Assembly (NCBI RefSeq): GCF_003610235.1
Contig: NZ_RAPR01000001.1
Span: forward strand, 3,720,001 to 3,784,000
Direction: 5' to 3'
DNA from: Catellatospora citrea
GTDB taxonomy: Bacteria > Actinomycetota > Actinomycetes > Mycobacteriales > Micromonosporaceae
Length of the DNA: 64,000 nt
Part shown: one piece after another, positions 28,012-36,708 of the stretch
Layout of the letters: every line of letters starts with the position of its first letter
Position numbering within the stretch: position 1 is the stretch's first letter
Translations under genes and position numbers: made by a program
Notes under the pieces: generated by a model
Seen by the model: the letters and a program-made list of their open reading frames with translations, nothing else
What the model was told of the DNA's origin: nothing
Database searches by the model: none

Positions 28012-29385
28012 TCAGCCCGCGGTACGCCGCACGTAGTCGACCAGGTCGCGCTGCATCGCGGCCCAGCTCACGCCGAGCGTCTCCGTGGCCGCCAGGGCCG
28101 GCTCCCGGCGCTGGTGCAGCACGTTCCTGAAGAACGCCATCGCCTTCGCGAACCCGAACCGGGCGATCAGCCGGTGCACCGCGAGATACGCCACCCCGTA
28201 GCGGGCGGCCACCTCGTCGTCCGGGGTCTGCTCGCCCGGCGCGATCAGCGCGAGGTCGCGTTTCCAGGACTTCACGTACGTGCGCACCTCGGCCAGCGCC
28301 TCGTACCTCGTCGGCTGCGCCCCGTTCATCGCGGCCTCCTCGGCCAGGCCCTCGACCAGCCACCAGGCGCCGTAGCCACCGGACGAGCCGGCCAGCGACG
28401 CGGCGTGCGTCAGCTCGTGCCGCATCAGGTCGCCCAGGCCCGCCTGCAGGAGGTAGTCGCCGTTGAGGACGAGTTCGTAGCGGTCGGCGGTCACCGGCAG
28501 GGCGTAGCCGCCGGCCCAGTCCGGCAGCTTGCCGCCGTACCAGCGCTCCCACTCGCGGCTGTCGGCGTAGTACACCGGGTAGCGGGCGGGGACGGCTCCG
28601 ACGGTGTACCGGTCGGCGACCTTCGCGGCGTTCTCCGCCTCCCGGAGCAGGGTGGGCAGGTGCCGGGCGTAGACGGGGGTGGTCGCGACCACGGTGCGCG
28701 AGCCGGCCAGCGCGACGAGCTCGTCGGTCTGCCAGGGTGCGCCGCCGTCCTTCTCGCCCGGTTCCCAGTGGACCAGCACCGCCCGGTCGTCCTCGACGCG
28801 CCAGCGCATGACCGCGGGTGTCCGCGACTCGGCGCACGTCGGGACGACGAAGCACGGGGTGCTGCTCAACCGGACCGTCCACTCGTCGCCGGTGGGACTC
28901 GGCTGGTATCCGCGGTTGCTCCACGCCGCGACCTGCATCGCCCGCAGCGAGTGGAACTGGATGCGCAGCCCGTCCAGGGCGCCGGTCGCGGTCGGCTCGA
29001 CCACCGAGAGGTAGCCGCGCTCGTCCCCGCCGAGCAGGGCCTTGTGCTGCACGGCGAGTGCCGCGTCGATGCGCTCCTTCGCCCAGGCCTGGCGCACCGA
29101 CAGCGGGTCGCCCGGCCGGGGGCTGGGCGCACCGCCGGGCTTGCCGCCGGCCGCGGCGAGCTGCTCCAGCACCGGCGGGACCAGCACCACCGCGAGGCCG
29201 CCCGCGGCGGCGCAGGCCAGCGTCAAGCCGGTGGCCACCAGCGCGACCACCCAGCCCCAGCGGCGGCGCGGCCGGTGCCGCAGCGCCGGGTCCGGCCACA
29301 GCGTGGGGTACGGGTAGGGCACGCGCGCGGGAACGGGCGGAAGTGAGGAGCCGTCAGCGGGGGGAGCGGCGTCCTCGGCATTCAC
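28012..29385 (-). CDS. membrane-anchored zinc metallopeptidase, paralogue 2
   Basis: The protein has 457 residues. It has the same plan as its neighbour but a shorter N-terminus: ~45 polar residues, a membrane segment (VVALVATGLTLACAAAGGLAVVLV), then the exported domain. The zinc motif is MRHELTHAASLAG and the third-ligand segment is LVEGLAEEA. A shared CFVVPTCA disulfide-like pair (CFVTPTCA in paralogue 1) supports duplication. It starts at GTG 29385 behind TAGCGT. Function is unknown; the two copies may have different substrates. Confidence 0.75.
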   Translation of the reverse strand: MNAEDAAPPADGSSLPPVPARVPYPYPTLWPDPALRHRPRRRWGWVVALVATGLTLACAAAGGLAVVLVPPVLEQLAAAGGKPGGAPSPRPGDPLSVRQAWAKERIDAALAVQHKALLGGDERGYLSVVEPTATGALDGLRIQFHSLRAMQVAAWSNRGYQPSPTGDEWTVRLSSTPCFVVPTCAESRTPAVMRWRVEDDRAVLVHWEPGEKDGGAPWQTDELVALAGSRTVVATTPVYARHLPTLLREAENAAKVADRYTVGAVPARYPVYYADSREWERWYGGKLPDWAGGYALPVTADRYELVLNGDYLLQAGLGDLMRHELTHAASLAGSSGGYGAWWLVEGLAEEAAMNGAQPTRYEALAEVRTYVKSWKRDLALIAPGEQTPDDEVAARYGVAYLAVHRLIARFGFAKAMAFFRNVLHQRREPALAATETLGVSWAAMQRDLVDYVRRTAG

Positions 29386-29393
29386 GGACGAGG

Positions 29394-29399
29394 ACGCTA
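29394..29399 (-). promoter_or_regulatory. -10 element of peptidase paralogue 2
   Basis: TAGCGT on the minus strand, eight bases before GTG 29385. Confidence 0.5.
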
Positions 29400-29433
29400 C
29401 CCACCGACGCGGCCTTGTTGATCAGCCGGACGG

Positions 29434-30390
29434 TCACTTCTTCGAGATCAGCGCCCGGCCGAAGAAGGCGAGGTTGGCGGGGCGCTCGGCGAGGCGGCGC
29501 ATCAGGTAGCCGTACCACTCGGTGCCGTAGGGCACGTAGACGCGCACCGTGTGCCCGGCCCGGGCCAGGCGGGTCTGCTCGTCGGGGCGGATGCCGTAGA
29601 GCATCTGGAACTCGAACTCGTCCGGCGAGCGGTCGAACCAGCGGGCCCGGTCCTGCGCGATGGCGATCAGGCGCGGGTCGTGGGTGGCCAGCATCGGGTA
29701 GCCCTCGCCCGCCATCAGGATGTTCATGCACCGCACGTACGACTTGTCGACCTCGAGCGGGGCCTGGTAGGCCACGTGCTCGGGCTCCTTGTAGGCGCCC
29801 TTGCACAGCCGCACCCGGGACCCGGCGGTGGCCAGCTCCCGGCAGTCGCCCTCGGTCCGCCGCAGGTACGCCTGCAGCACCGCGCCCGTGCCCGGGTGTT
29901 CGCGGCGCAGCCGGGACAGGATGTCCAAAGTCGAGTCGGTGGTGGTGTGGTCCTCCATGTCCAGGGTGACCGTGGTGCCCAGCGCCGCGGCGGCCTCGCA
30001 GATCTCGCGGGCGTTCTTCTCCGCGAGCTGCTCGTCGAAGGCCTGCCCGAGCGCGGACAGCTTCAGGCTGACCTCGGCGGTCGCCACCGTGACGGCCTCG
30101 CCCCCGCCGCTCTTCGGCGCGGTGAGCCCGGCCTGGCCGAGGGCGGCCAGCAGCTCCAGGTACGCCTCCTTGGTGGCGTTGGCCTGGTCGGCGGTGAGGG
30201 TGTCCTCGCCCAGGTTGTCCAGGGTGATGCAGAGTCCGGCATCCGCGAGCTGCCTGGTGGTGGCGAGCGCCTCGCCGGTTCCGGAGCCGGCGACGAAGCG
30301 CTTGACGACGTCGCGGCTGATCGGGGCGGTCTCTACGAGCCGTTCCACCTTCTGGGATCGGGCGGCGGCGAGGATCACGGAGCGAAGCAT
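29434..30390 (-). CDS. putA: proline dehydrogenase
   Basis: The 318-residue FAD enzyme oxidises proline to pyrroline-5-carboxylate. It is the monofunctional short type. Motifs include VSLKLSALGQAFD, LDMEDHTTTDSTLDI, RLCKGAYKEP and MLATHDPRLI. The C-terminal helix has VYVPYGTEWYGYLMRRLAERPAN, with the conserved Arg pair that binds proline carboxylate. ATG 30390 is six bases after TACGCT, and no Shine-Dalgarno is present, consistent with a leaderless mRNA. The second enzyme of the pathway (P5C dehydrogenase) is not in the window. Confidence 0.93.
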   Translation of the reverse strand: MLRSVILAAARSQKVERLVETAPISRDVVKRFVAGSGTGEALATTRQLADAGLCITLDNLGEDTLTADQANATKEAYLELLAALGQAGLTAPKSGGGEAVTVATAEVSLKLSALGQAFDEQLAEKNAREICEAAAALGTTVTLDMEDHTTTDSTLDILSRLRREHPGTGAVLQAYLRRTEGDCRELATAGSRVRLCKGAYKEPEHVAYQAPLEVDKSYVRCMNILMAGEGYPMLATHDPRLIAIAQDRARWFDRSPDEFEFQMLYGIRPDEQTRLARAGHTVRVYVPYGTEWYGYLMRRLAERPANLAFFGRALISKK

Positions 30391-30396
30391 GAGGGC

Positions 30397-30402
30397 AGCG
30401 TA
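30397..30402 (-). promoter_or_regulatory. leaderless -10 element TACGCT
   Basis: TACGCT on the minus strand, six bases (GCCCTC) before the proline dehydrogenase ATG. Confidence 0.65.
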
Positions 30403-30486
30403 ACCCGCCTGTGCCGGGCGACTCACGGGACTCCTGCCCCATGTATACAAGAACACGCCTCGATATCTCGGTGAAGGAGGGGTTGT

Positions 30487-30750
30487 GTGCGTCGGCTACA
30501 AACTTCAGCTGTGAACTCCAACCCGCTCCGCTCCCCCGCCGTGATCATCGGTGGGGTCGTGCTGCTCGTCGCCGGCCTGGCCTGTGCGCTGGACGACGAT
30601 GACGACGACTGCTGGGGTCAGCCCGACCCGCAGCAGACGGTGTTCGCCGCCGGCAGCTCCGGCATCCGGCTGGCCGAACCCCCCGCCCCGACCGAGGCCC
30701 TGCCCGATTCGGGCGGCTTCGGCACCCACCTCGCCTCCTGCGGCGGCTGA
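30487..30750 (+). CDS. small membrane protein upstream of a glutathionylspermidine synthase-like gene
   Basis: The protein has 87 residues. A hydrophobic segment (VIIGGVVLLVAGLACAL) is followed by a run of aspartates and an exported tail ending in Cys-Gly-Gly. GGAGGGG precedes GTG 30487. The stop lies six bases before the ligase gene, so they are an operon. I recognise no family. It may anchor or assist the ligase. Confidence 0.6.
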   Translation: MRRLQTSAVNSNPLRSPAVIIGGVVLLVAGLACALDDDDDDCWGQPDPQQTVFAAGSSGIRLAEPPAPTEALPDSGGFGTHLASCGG

Positions 30751-30756
30751 TCGCCC

Positions 30757-31923
30757 GTGCAGCGGCACCAGGTCGAACCGCGCCCGGACTGGCGGGAGAA
30801 GGTCCGGGCGCAGGGCATGCTCTACGCCGACACCAAGCTCGACGACGGCGCGACCACCCCGTACTGGGACGAGTCGGCCTGCTACGCGTTCACCCTGGAC
30901 GAGGTGCTGCGGCTGGAGGAGGCGACCGAGGAACTGCACCGGATGTCGCTGGCGGCCGCCCGGCACGTGGTCGAGCAGGACCGGTGGGCCGACTTCGGCA
31001 TCCCGGCCTGGGCCGTGCCCGAGGTGCGCCGGGTGTGGCGGGAGCAGCCGCCGACCCTGTACGGCCGGTTCGACCTCTGGTACGACGGCAGCGGCCCGCC
31101 GAAGATGCTGGAGTACAACGCGGACACGCCGACCTCGCTGCTGGAGGCGTCGATCATCCAGTGGTTCTGGCTCACCGACACCCGGCCGGACCTGGACCAG
31201 TGGAACAGCCTGCACGAGCGCCTCATCGCCGCCTGGCGCAGGCTCGGACCCCAGTTCGCCGCGGGTCCGGTGCACTTCGCGTGGTCGAACCTGGAAGAGA
31301 CGTTCGAGGACCTGATGACCGTCGGCTACCTGGCCGACACCGCGCACCAGGCGGGCCTGGACGTGCGCGTCACCCCGATGCTCGACATCGCCTGGGACGG
31401 TCGGCGCTTCCGGGACAGCGGCGGCGACCCGATCAGCACGATCTTCAAGCTGTACCCCTGGGAGTGGATGGTCGCCGAGCCGTACGGGCGGCTCGCGCTG
31501 GACCCGGGCACGCCCACCACCTGGATCGAGCCGGCCTGGAAGCTGCTGCTGTCGAACAAGGCGCTGCTGGCCGTGCTCTGGGAGCTCTACCCCGATCACG
31601 AACTGCTGCTGCCCGCATACCTGGACGGGCCGCGGGACATGGCCGAGTACGTGGCCAAGCCGCTGCTCGGCCGCGAGGGGGCCAATGTGCGGATCGTCAC
31701 TGCGGCAGGTGAGCAGGTCACGGACGGTATCTACGACACCGGCGGGCACTGCTTCCAGGAGTTCCGTGCGCTGCCGTCGTTTGCGGGCAACCACGTGGTG
31801 CTGGGTTCGTGGATCATCGATGGCGAGTCGGCGGGACTGGGGCTACGCGAGAGCACCAGCCTGATCACCGACGGTCACGCCCGGTTCATACCCCACTATG
31901 TTGACACCCCACGCACGCCGTAG
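30757..31923 (+). CDS. glutathionylspermidine synthase-like ATP-grasp amide ligase
   Basis: The protein has 388 residues, as in the E. coli YgiC/YjfC subgroup that lacks the amidase domain. FDLWYDGSGPPKMLEYNADTPTSL matches the family nucleotide/Mg site, and KLYPWEWM, WIEPAWKLLLSNKALL and FVAKPLLGREGANV-like VAKPLLGREGANV are further hallmarks. It should ligate a peptide or acid to a polyamine or amine with ATP. Actinomycetes of this kind do not make glutathione, so the true substrate is unknown. It starts at GTG 30757 directly behind the small membrane protein. Confidence 0.85.
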   Translation: MQRHQVEPRPDWREKVRAQGMLYADTKLDDGATTPYWDESACYAFTLDEVLRLEEATEELHRMSLAAARHVVEQDRWADFGIPAWAVPEVRRVWREQPPTLYGRFDLWYDGSGPPKMLEYNADTPTSLLEASIIQWFWLTDTRPDLDQWNSLHERLIAAWRRLGPQFAAGPVHFAWSNLEETFEDLMTVGYLADTAHQAGLDVRVTPMLDIAWDGRRFRDSGGDPISTIFKLYPWEWMVAEPYGRLALDPGTPTTWIEPAWKLLLSNKALLAVLWELYPDHELLLPAYLDGPRDMAEYVAKPLLGREGANVRIVTAAGEQVTDGIYDTGGHCFQEFRALPSFAGNHVVLGSWIIDGESAGLGLRESTSLITDGHARFIPHYVDTPRTP

Positions 31924-31929
31924 GTGCAC

Positions 31930-31941
31930 TACCTTTGTCGG
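31930..31941 (+). promoter_or_regulatory. leaderless -10 element TACCTT
   Basis: TACCTT (31930-31935) lies six bases before GTG 31942 of the CGNR gene. Confidence 0.6.
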
Positions 31942-32538
31942 GTGAACTTCGATGCGTACGCCCGAACGGCCGTTGATCTTGTCAACGCGCCGCTGGACGA
32001 CCTGAGCCAGCTCCGCGCGGTCCTGCCGGGGCCGGACTGGATGTGCGAGGACGCCACCGAACGCGACCTGCAGGTGTTCCGCAAGGCACAGCGGCGCCTG
32101 CGCGAGGTCTTCGAGCACGGTGCCCACGGCCGCGAACGCGAGGCCGTCGAAGAGCTCAACTCGCTGCTCGAAGCCCATCCGGTGCATCCCCGCATCTCCG
32201 GCCACGAGTCGGGGAACTGGCACATCCACGTCACCAGCCGCGGCTCCGCGGTCAGCGCCGAGTACCTGGCCGGCGCCGTCTGGGGCCTGTCCGTGTGGCT
32301 CTGCGAGTACGGCAGCGCGCGCTTCGGCGTCTGCGCCGACGACCGCTGCGGCAACGTCTACCTCGACACCTCGTCCAACAACTGCCGCCGCTTCTGCTCC
32401 GAGCGCTGCGCCACCCGCTCGCACGTGGCGGCCCACCGCGCCCGCAAGAAGGCCGCGGTCACCGAGCTCGCCGCCCACTCCAAGGCCCAGCTCAAGCCGA
32501 CCGTCCCCCAACAGCCCACCCTCACCCCGGTCGGCTGA
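31942..32538 (+). CDS. CGNR zinc-finger regulator
   Basis: The protein has 198 residues. The N-terminal helical ABATE-type region starts VNFDAYARTAVDLVN. The C-terminal CGNR zinc finger reads CADDRCGNVYLDTSSNNCRR and then FCSERCATRSHVAAHRARK. Four cysteines bind zinc and the basic helix is likely to contact DNA. Family members are putative stress-related transcription regulators. The transcript appears leaderless (TACCTT six bases before GTG). An earlier in-frame GTG at 31924 would lie within the promoter. The gene ends at a strong hairpin. Confidence 0.85.
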   Translation: MNFDAYARTAVDLVNAPLDDLSQLRAVLPGPDWMCEDATERDLQVFRKAQRRLREVFEHGAHGREREAVEELNSLLEAHPVHPRISGHESGNWHIHVTSRGSAVSAEYLAGAVWGLSVWLCEYGSARFGVCADDRCGNVYLDTSSNNCRRFCSERCATRSHVAAHRARKKAAVTELAAHSKAQLKPTVPQQPTLTPVG

Positions 32539-32554
32539 CACCCCCCAACCACCA

Positions 32555-32582
32555 CGGGCCGCTCCCTTCAGGGAGCGGCCCG
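32555..32582 (+). terminator. strong terminator hairpin
   Basis: A perfect 13-bp stem (32555-32567/32570-32582) with a two-base nominal loop follows the CGNR gene. It also lies behind the convergent isomerase gene. Confidence 0.8.
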
Positions 32583-32628
32583 CGCTTGTTGAAGGAAGAG
32601 CGCCTTCCCCACCACCGGAGGCGGGCGG

Positions 32629-33456
32629 CTAGGAGCGGGTGGGGGCGACGCCCGCGCCCAGGTGGGTACGTGCGAACGCCAGCGCCTCGGCCAGGTCGGC
32701 CTCGCGCGCGGCGCGGCTGCCCGCCTTGCGGGTGGCCACCTCCATCGCCACCGAGCCGGTGAACCCGCGCTGCTCCAGCCCCGCCAGCAGGCGGGCGCAC
32801 GGCTGGGTGCCGCGGCCGGGCACCAGGTGCTCGTCCCGGCCCTCGCCGGTGCCGTCGCCCAGGTGCACGTGGGCCAGCCCGGCGCCCATCGTGTCGGCCA
32901 TCTCCAGGGCGTCGGAGCGCGACGCCGCGCAGTGCGACAGGTCCAGGGTGTAGGAGTCGTAGCCGGCCTCCGTCGGGTCCCAGCCCGGGTGGTACGGCAC
33001 GACCTGGCGGCGGCCCATGCGCACCGGGTACATGTTCTCCACCGCGATGCGCACCCCGGTGTGCCGGTGCGCCAGCTTGCCCACCGTGTCGGCGAACCCG
33101 CGCGCGTAGTCGCGCTGCCAGGTGAACGGCGGATGCACCACGACCGTGGGCGCGCTCAGGGTGTCGGCCAGGATCACCGCGCGCCGCAGCCGCTCCTTCG
33201 GGTCGCTGCTCCAGACCCGCTGGGTGACCAGCAGGCAGGGCGCGTGGATCGACAGCACCGGCACGCCGTAGTGCTGGGACAGCCCGCGCAGCGCGCCGGC
33301 GTCCTGGCTCACCGCGTCGGTCCACACCATGACCTCGACCCCGTCGTAGCCCAGGGACGCCGCGAGCTCGAACGCGGCGGCGGTGGGCTCGGGAAAGACG
33401 GACGAGCTGGACAGGAGCACGGGAACGGACACGTTGTCCAGAGTAGCCCCGCTCAC
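32629..33456 (-). CDS. sugar phosphate isomerase/epimerase-like TIM barrel
   Basis: The protein has 275 residues of the xylose-isomerase-like (AP endonuclease 2) fold. Visible barrel motifs are [47 protein letters not shown] and [22 protein letters not shown]. The metal-binding Glu/His/Asp set is plausible (VEVM, ENMY, HVHLGDG). The substrate is unknown. GTG 33456 overlaps the Ppx/GppA stop by four bases. The two are therefore co-transcribed, an arrangement common in actinomycetes. Confidence 0.85.
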   Translation of the reverse strand: MSGATLDNVSVPVLLSSSSVFPEPTAAAFELAASLGYDGVEVMVWTDAVSQDAGALRGLSQHYGVPVLSIHAPCLLVTQRVWSSDPKERLRRAVILADTLSAPTVVVHPPFTWQRDYARGFADTVGKLAHRHTGVRIAVENMYPVRMGRRQVVPYHPGWDPTEAGYDSYTLDLSHCAASRSDALEMADTMGAGLAHVHLGDGTGEGRDEHLVPGRGTQPCARLLAGLEQRGFTGSVAMEVATRKAGSRAAREADLAEALAFARTHLGAGVAPTRS

Positions 33457-34379
33457 CCCGCCGAGAGCTGATCCAGGCGCGTCAGGATGACTCCCTCGCG
33501 CAGCGCCCAGGGGCAGATGCGCAGCTCATCGATGCCGAGCCGGCGCATTGCGGCCTCCGCCACAACCGCCCCGGCGAGCAACTGGTGGGCGCGGCTGGCA
33601 CTCACTCCGTCCAGTTCGGCCAGACCCGCCGACGGGATCCGCTGGATGAAGTTGCGCACCTGGTGCAGGCCCTGCAGGGTGAGGACCCGGGGCGCCCACA
33701 GCCCGTCCCCGCTGGGCGCGGCGCCGGCCAGTCGGGCCAGCGAGCGGAACGTCTTCGAGGTCGCCGCGGCGATCTCCCAGCCCCGCAGGCCGTCCAGCTC
33801 CCGGTGCATGAGCTGCTCGTCCACGTAGGACTGCAGCGGGATCAGCTCGGCCGCCCCCGGCGGGTCTGCCTTGAGCCAGCGCCGGCTCAGCCGGCCCGCG
33901 CCCAGCGGCAGCGACACCGCCACGGTGGGCTCCTCGTCGATGCCGGCCGCGATCTCCAGGGAGCCGCCGCCGATGTCGAGCACCAGCAGCCGGCCCGCCG
34001 ACCAGCCGAACCAGCGGCGTACCGCGAGGAAGGTCATCCGGGCCTCGTCCTCGCCCGAGAGCACCCGCAGCTCGACGCCGGTCTCCTCGTGCACCCGGCG
34101 CAGCACCTGGGCCGAGTTGGTGGCGTCGCGGACCGCCGAGGTCGCGAACGCCATCAGCTCTTCCGCGCCCTGCTGCTCGGCCGCGGTCTTGGCCTGCTCG
34201 CACGCCTTCACCAGCGCGTCCGCCCCGGCGATGGTCAGCTCCCCGGCCTCGCCGAGCTGCTCGGCCAGGCGCAACCGCTCCTTCTGGGAGTGCGCGGGCC
34301 ACGGATGGGCACCGCGGTGCGCATCGACCACCAGGAGATGAACTGTATTGGATCCGACATCGAGGACACCAAGCCGCAT
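33453..34379 (-). CDS. ppx: Ppx/GppA exopolyphosphatase-family phosphatase
   Basis: The protein has 308 residues and the ASKHA fold. The phosphate-1 loop is [19 protein letters not shown]. The central motif is [14 protein letters not shown] and phosphate-2 is [16 protein letters not shown]. It lacks the C-terminal HD-like extension of E. coli Ppx, as in the short actinomycete type. It likely hydrolyses polyphosphate or pppGpp. Mycobacterial short homologues next to senX3-regX3-like loci are exopolyphosphatases. The ATG is leaderless-type behind TAACGT. Confidence 0.88.
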   Translation of the reverse strand: MRLGVLDVGSNTVHLLVVDAHRGAHPWPAHSQKERLRLAEQLGEAGELTIAGADALVKACEQAKTAAEQQGAEELMAFATSAVRDATNSAQVLRRVHEETGVELRVLSGEDEARMTFLAVRRWFGWSAGRLLVLDIGGGSLEIAAGIDEEPTVAVSLPLGAGRLSRRWLKADPPGAAELIPLQSYVDEQLMHRELDGLRGWEIAAATSKTFRSLARLAGAAPSGDGLWAPRVLTLQGLHQVRNFIQRIPSAGLAELDGVSASRAHQLLAGAVVAEAAMRRLGIDELRICPWALREGVILTRLDQLSAG

Positions 34380-34385
34380 GCGCCT

Positions 34386-34391
34386 ACGTTA
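34386..34391 (-). promoter_or_regulatory. leaderless -10 element TAACGT (ppx side)
   Basis: TAACGT on the minus strand, six bases (AGGCGC) before the ppx ATG. It faces the next promoter across 19 bases. Confidence 0.65.
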
Positions 34392-34410
34392 TCGGTGCCC
34401 GCCGCCGCCG

Positions 34411-34416
34411 TAGGCT
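34411..34416 (+). promoter_or_regulatory. leaderless -10 element TAGGCT (plus side)
   Basis: TAGGCT lies six bases (GGGATC) before GTG 34423. Confidence 0.65.
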
Positions 34417-34422
34417 GGGATC

Positions 34423-35253
34423 GTGGACCATGAGGGCGAGACTTCGCTGGACTTCCCGCGGGAGTGGATCGAGTTCGCCGACCCGGCGGACCCGGCCCAC
34501 CTGATCCGCGCCGACCTGACCTGGCTGCTGTCGCGCTGGACCTGCGTGTTCGGCAGCGCCTGCCGGGGCATCATCGCCGGCCGGGAGGACGAGGGCTGCT
34601 GCTCGCACGGCGCCTTCTTCACCGACGCCGACGACGTCAAACGGGTCAAGGCCGCGGTCAAGCGCCTGGACAAGACCACCTGGCAGCACCACGTACGCGG
34701 CTTCGAGAAGTGGACCGAGCTGGACGAGCTGCACGACGAGAAACCGGCCCGGCGCACCGCGATCCAGCACGGCCCCGACGGCGAGGAGGGCCCCTGCGTC
34801 TTCCTCAACGACGCCGACTTCCCGGGCGGGGGCGGCTGCGCGCTGCACGCCCAGGCGCTGCGCGACGGGGTGCACCCGCTGACCTACAAGCCCGACGTGT
34901 GCTGGCAGCTGCCGATCCGCCGGGACCAGCAGTGGGTCAAGCGCCCCGACGACACCAAGATCCTGGTATCGGTCATCGGCGAGTTCGACCGGCGCGGCTG
35001 GGGCGCGGGCGGGCACGAGCTGCACTGGTGGTGCACCTCCTCGCCGGACGCGCACGTCGGCGCCGAGCCGATGTACGTCAGCTACGGCCCCGAACTCACC
35101 GCGCTGGTCGGCGAGCAGGCGTACGCCCGGCTGGCCGAGCTGTGCGCCGACCGGGACAAGCGCGGCCTGGTCGCCGAGCACCCCGCCACGGTCGAGGCGC
35201 GCCGCCGCACCCCGCTCAAACTCATTGCCCGCCCGGCTAACCTCGATTCATAG
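34423..35253 (+). CDS. cysteine-rich protein of unknown function
   Basis: The protein has 276 residues. Seven or more cysteines lie in a fixed pattern: Cys41, Cys47, Cys59-Cys60, Cys125, Cys139, Cys160 and a later CTSS. This resembles YkgJ/DUF3109-like zinc- or iron-chelating proteins ([31 protein letters not shown]), but I cannot assign a function. It has no signal peptide or membrane segment. It diverges from ppx with a 43-base gap. It is followed after 13 bases by the antitoxin gene. Confidence 0.75.
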   Translation: MDHEGETSLDFPREWIEFADPADPAHLIRADLTWLLSRWTCVFGSACRGIIAGREDEGCCSHGAFFTDADDVKRVKAAVKRLDKTTWQHHVRGFEKWTELDELHDEKPARRTAIQHGPDGEEGPCVFLNDADFPGGGGCALHAQALRDGVHPLTYKPDVCWQLPIRRDQQWVKRPDDTKILVSVIGEFDRRGWGAGGHELHWWCTSSPDAHVGAEPMYVSYGPELTALVGEQAYARLAELCADRDKRGLVAEHPATVEARRRTPLKLIARPANLDS

Positions 35254-35266
35254 CGAAGGAGAAGGC

Positions 35267-35446
35267 ATGAGCGAGGAGCAGCTCCGCGGGCGGCAGGCCC
35301 CCGGCCAGCCCGCGGTCGACGACGAGGAGCGCCTGGCCGCGCTCGACGACCTCGACGAGATCGAGCCCGGCCCGGAGGGCTTCGCCGCCGCCGTGCAAGA
35401 GATCACGAACGCGCACACCGAGCTGCTCGCCCGGCTCGCCCAGTGA
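35267..35446 (+). CDS. putative antitoxin of the Doc pair
   Basis: The product has 59 acidic residues (DDEERLAALDDLDEIEPGPE), is predicted helical, and ends in ITNAHTELLARLAQ. It has no obvious DNA-binding fold. GGAGAAGG precedes ATG 35267, and its stop overlaps the toxin GTG by four bases. The order antitoxin-toxin with overlap and the acidic charge support an antitoxin role by position. Confidence 0.65.
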   Translation: MSEEQLRGRQAPGQPAVDDEERLAALDDLDEIEPGPEGFAAAVQEITNAHTELLARLAQ

Positions 35447-35826
35447 GCGAGGTCTACGTCCCGACGTACGCCGACGTGCTGGCGATCGCGGACCGGCTCG
35501 GGGTGGCCGTACGCGATCCGGGGCTGGTCGAGTCGGCGGTGGCCCGCCCGCGCAGCACCGCGTTCGGCGCGGACGCCTACCCCGACCTGTGGACCAAGGC
35601 GGCGGCGCTGCTGCAGTCACTGACCCGCAACCACGCCTTCGTCGACGGCAACAAGCGCATCGGCTGGATCACCGCGACGGCCTTCCTGACCGTGAACGGC
35701 GCGGTGAGCCGTCGCCGGCTCGCGGCGCTCGACCAGGACGCCGCATACAACCTGGTCATCGCGGTGTGCACGGGCGAGCTGCGGGACATCGAGCAGATCG
35801 CGCAGGCGCTGCGGGCCCTCTACTGA
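35443..35826 (+). CDS. doc: Doc-type Fic-fold toxin
   Basis: The protein has 127 residues. The Doc active-site motif NHAFVDGNKRIGW (His64, Asp68, Asn70, Lys71, Arg72) is intact in its HxFx(D/N)GNKR form. P1 Doc inactivates EF-Tu by phosphorylation using ATP, and this homologue keeps all key residues. The last helix (IEQIAQALRALY) is family-typical. GTG 35443 overlaps the upstream acidic ORF, forming a type II toxin-antitoxin cassette. Confidence 0.88.
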   Translation: MSEVYVPTYADVLAIADRLGVAVRDPGLVESAVARPRSTAFGADAYPDLWTKAAALLQSLTRNHAFVDGNKRIGWITATAFLTVNGAVSRRRLAALDQDAAYNLVIAVCTGELRDIEQIAQALRALY

Positions 35827-35850
35827 GCACCCGCAGCGCCTGAACCGGGC

Positions 35851-36708
35851 CTACACCGGGCCGTCGATCGGCGGCAGCTCCCGCTGCGTGTACCCGTCGG
35901 GAACCTTGACCGCCAGCGGCTTGAGCGACTCGGCGTCGCGCGCCTGCCACGTGAAGTCCATGCGGTTGCGCGAGTCGCCGTCGGGCGTGTGCTTGACCGT
36001 CTCCCGGCGTACGGCCCGGTACGTCTGCGCGTCGACCCACAGCTCGTCCGTGCCGTCCTCGAAGTCGTAGCGCAGGTGCAGCACCGCCCGGCCGTCCAGG
36101 TCCTCGGGGCCGACCAGGGTGTACCCCTCGCCCCGCCGCAGCGCCGCGCGCAGTTCGTCGGGGGTGCTGCCGGCCGGGCCGACCGGGTGCTGCCCGTCGA
36201 GCGGCCGCTCGTGGACGACATAGCTCCGGTCGCCGTGGAAGACCTGCGTCATGGTCAGCTTGTCGTCGCGTACCAGCTGCCAGAGGTCCATCTGCACCGC
36301 CCCGCCGGGGGCCTGCAGGTGGGTGATGTGCGAGTCGCCGGTCACCTGGTCGAACCACCACTCGCCATGATCGGTGGTGCCGCGGTAGGTGACCGTCTGG
36401 ACGATGTGCTGCACGTCGTCGGCGGCCAGCGCCGCGACGGCCCGCTCCTGCACCATCGCCACAGTCAGCAGCTCCGGTGCGGGCGGCGCGCCCGGCTCGA
36501 CCGGCGGCGCGGCGGGCGTGCCGCCCAGCGCCGTCATCGCCACCGCCACCACCGCCGCCAGGGCGAACACGCCGGTGCCCGACGCCATGGCCGCGGTGCG
36601 CCTGCGGTTGCGGCGGGCCGCCCGGTCCAGCAGGTCCGCGCTCGGCTTCAGGTCGGCGGTGTGCTCCCGCATCCCCGTCGCCAGCTCGTCTTCCAGGTCG
36701 ATGTTCAT
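35851..36708 (-). CDS. membrane protein co-encoded with a SigE-type sigma factor
   Basis: The protein has 285 residues. A cytosolic stretch of ~45 residues ends in RRNRRRTAAM and is followed by one membrane segment (GVFALAAVVAVAMTAL). The exported domain (MVQERAVAALAADDVQHIV onward) has MucB/LolA-like beta-strand character (WWFDQVTGDSHITH, LHLRYDFEDGTDELW). It probably modulates the sigma factor or acts as an envelope sensor. Its ATG overlaps the sigma stop (ATGA). This topology and order are typical of sigE-family pairs in Micromonosporaceae. Confidence 0.75.
   Translation of the reverse strand: MNIDLEDELATGMREHTADLKPSADLLDRAARRNRRRTAAMASGTGVFALAAVVAVAMTALGGTPAAPPVEPGAPPAPELLTVAMVQERAVAALAADDVQHIVQTVTYRGTTDHGEWWFDQVTGDSHITHLQAPGGAVQMDLWQLVRDDKLTMTQVFHGDRSYVVHERPLDGQHPVGPAGSTPDELRAALRRGEGYTLVGPEDLDGRAVLHLRYDFEDGTDELWVDAQTYRAVRRETVKHTPDGDSRNRMDFTWQARDAESLKPLAVKVPDGYTQRELPPIDGPV

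Noticed and set aside
31901..31935. TTGACA upstream of the CGNR gene as a -35
   Set aside because: It is 23 bases from the TACCTT hexamer, too far for a standard promoter, and lies in the end of the ligase gene.
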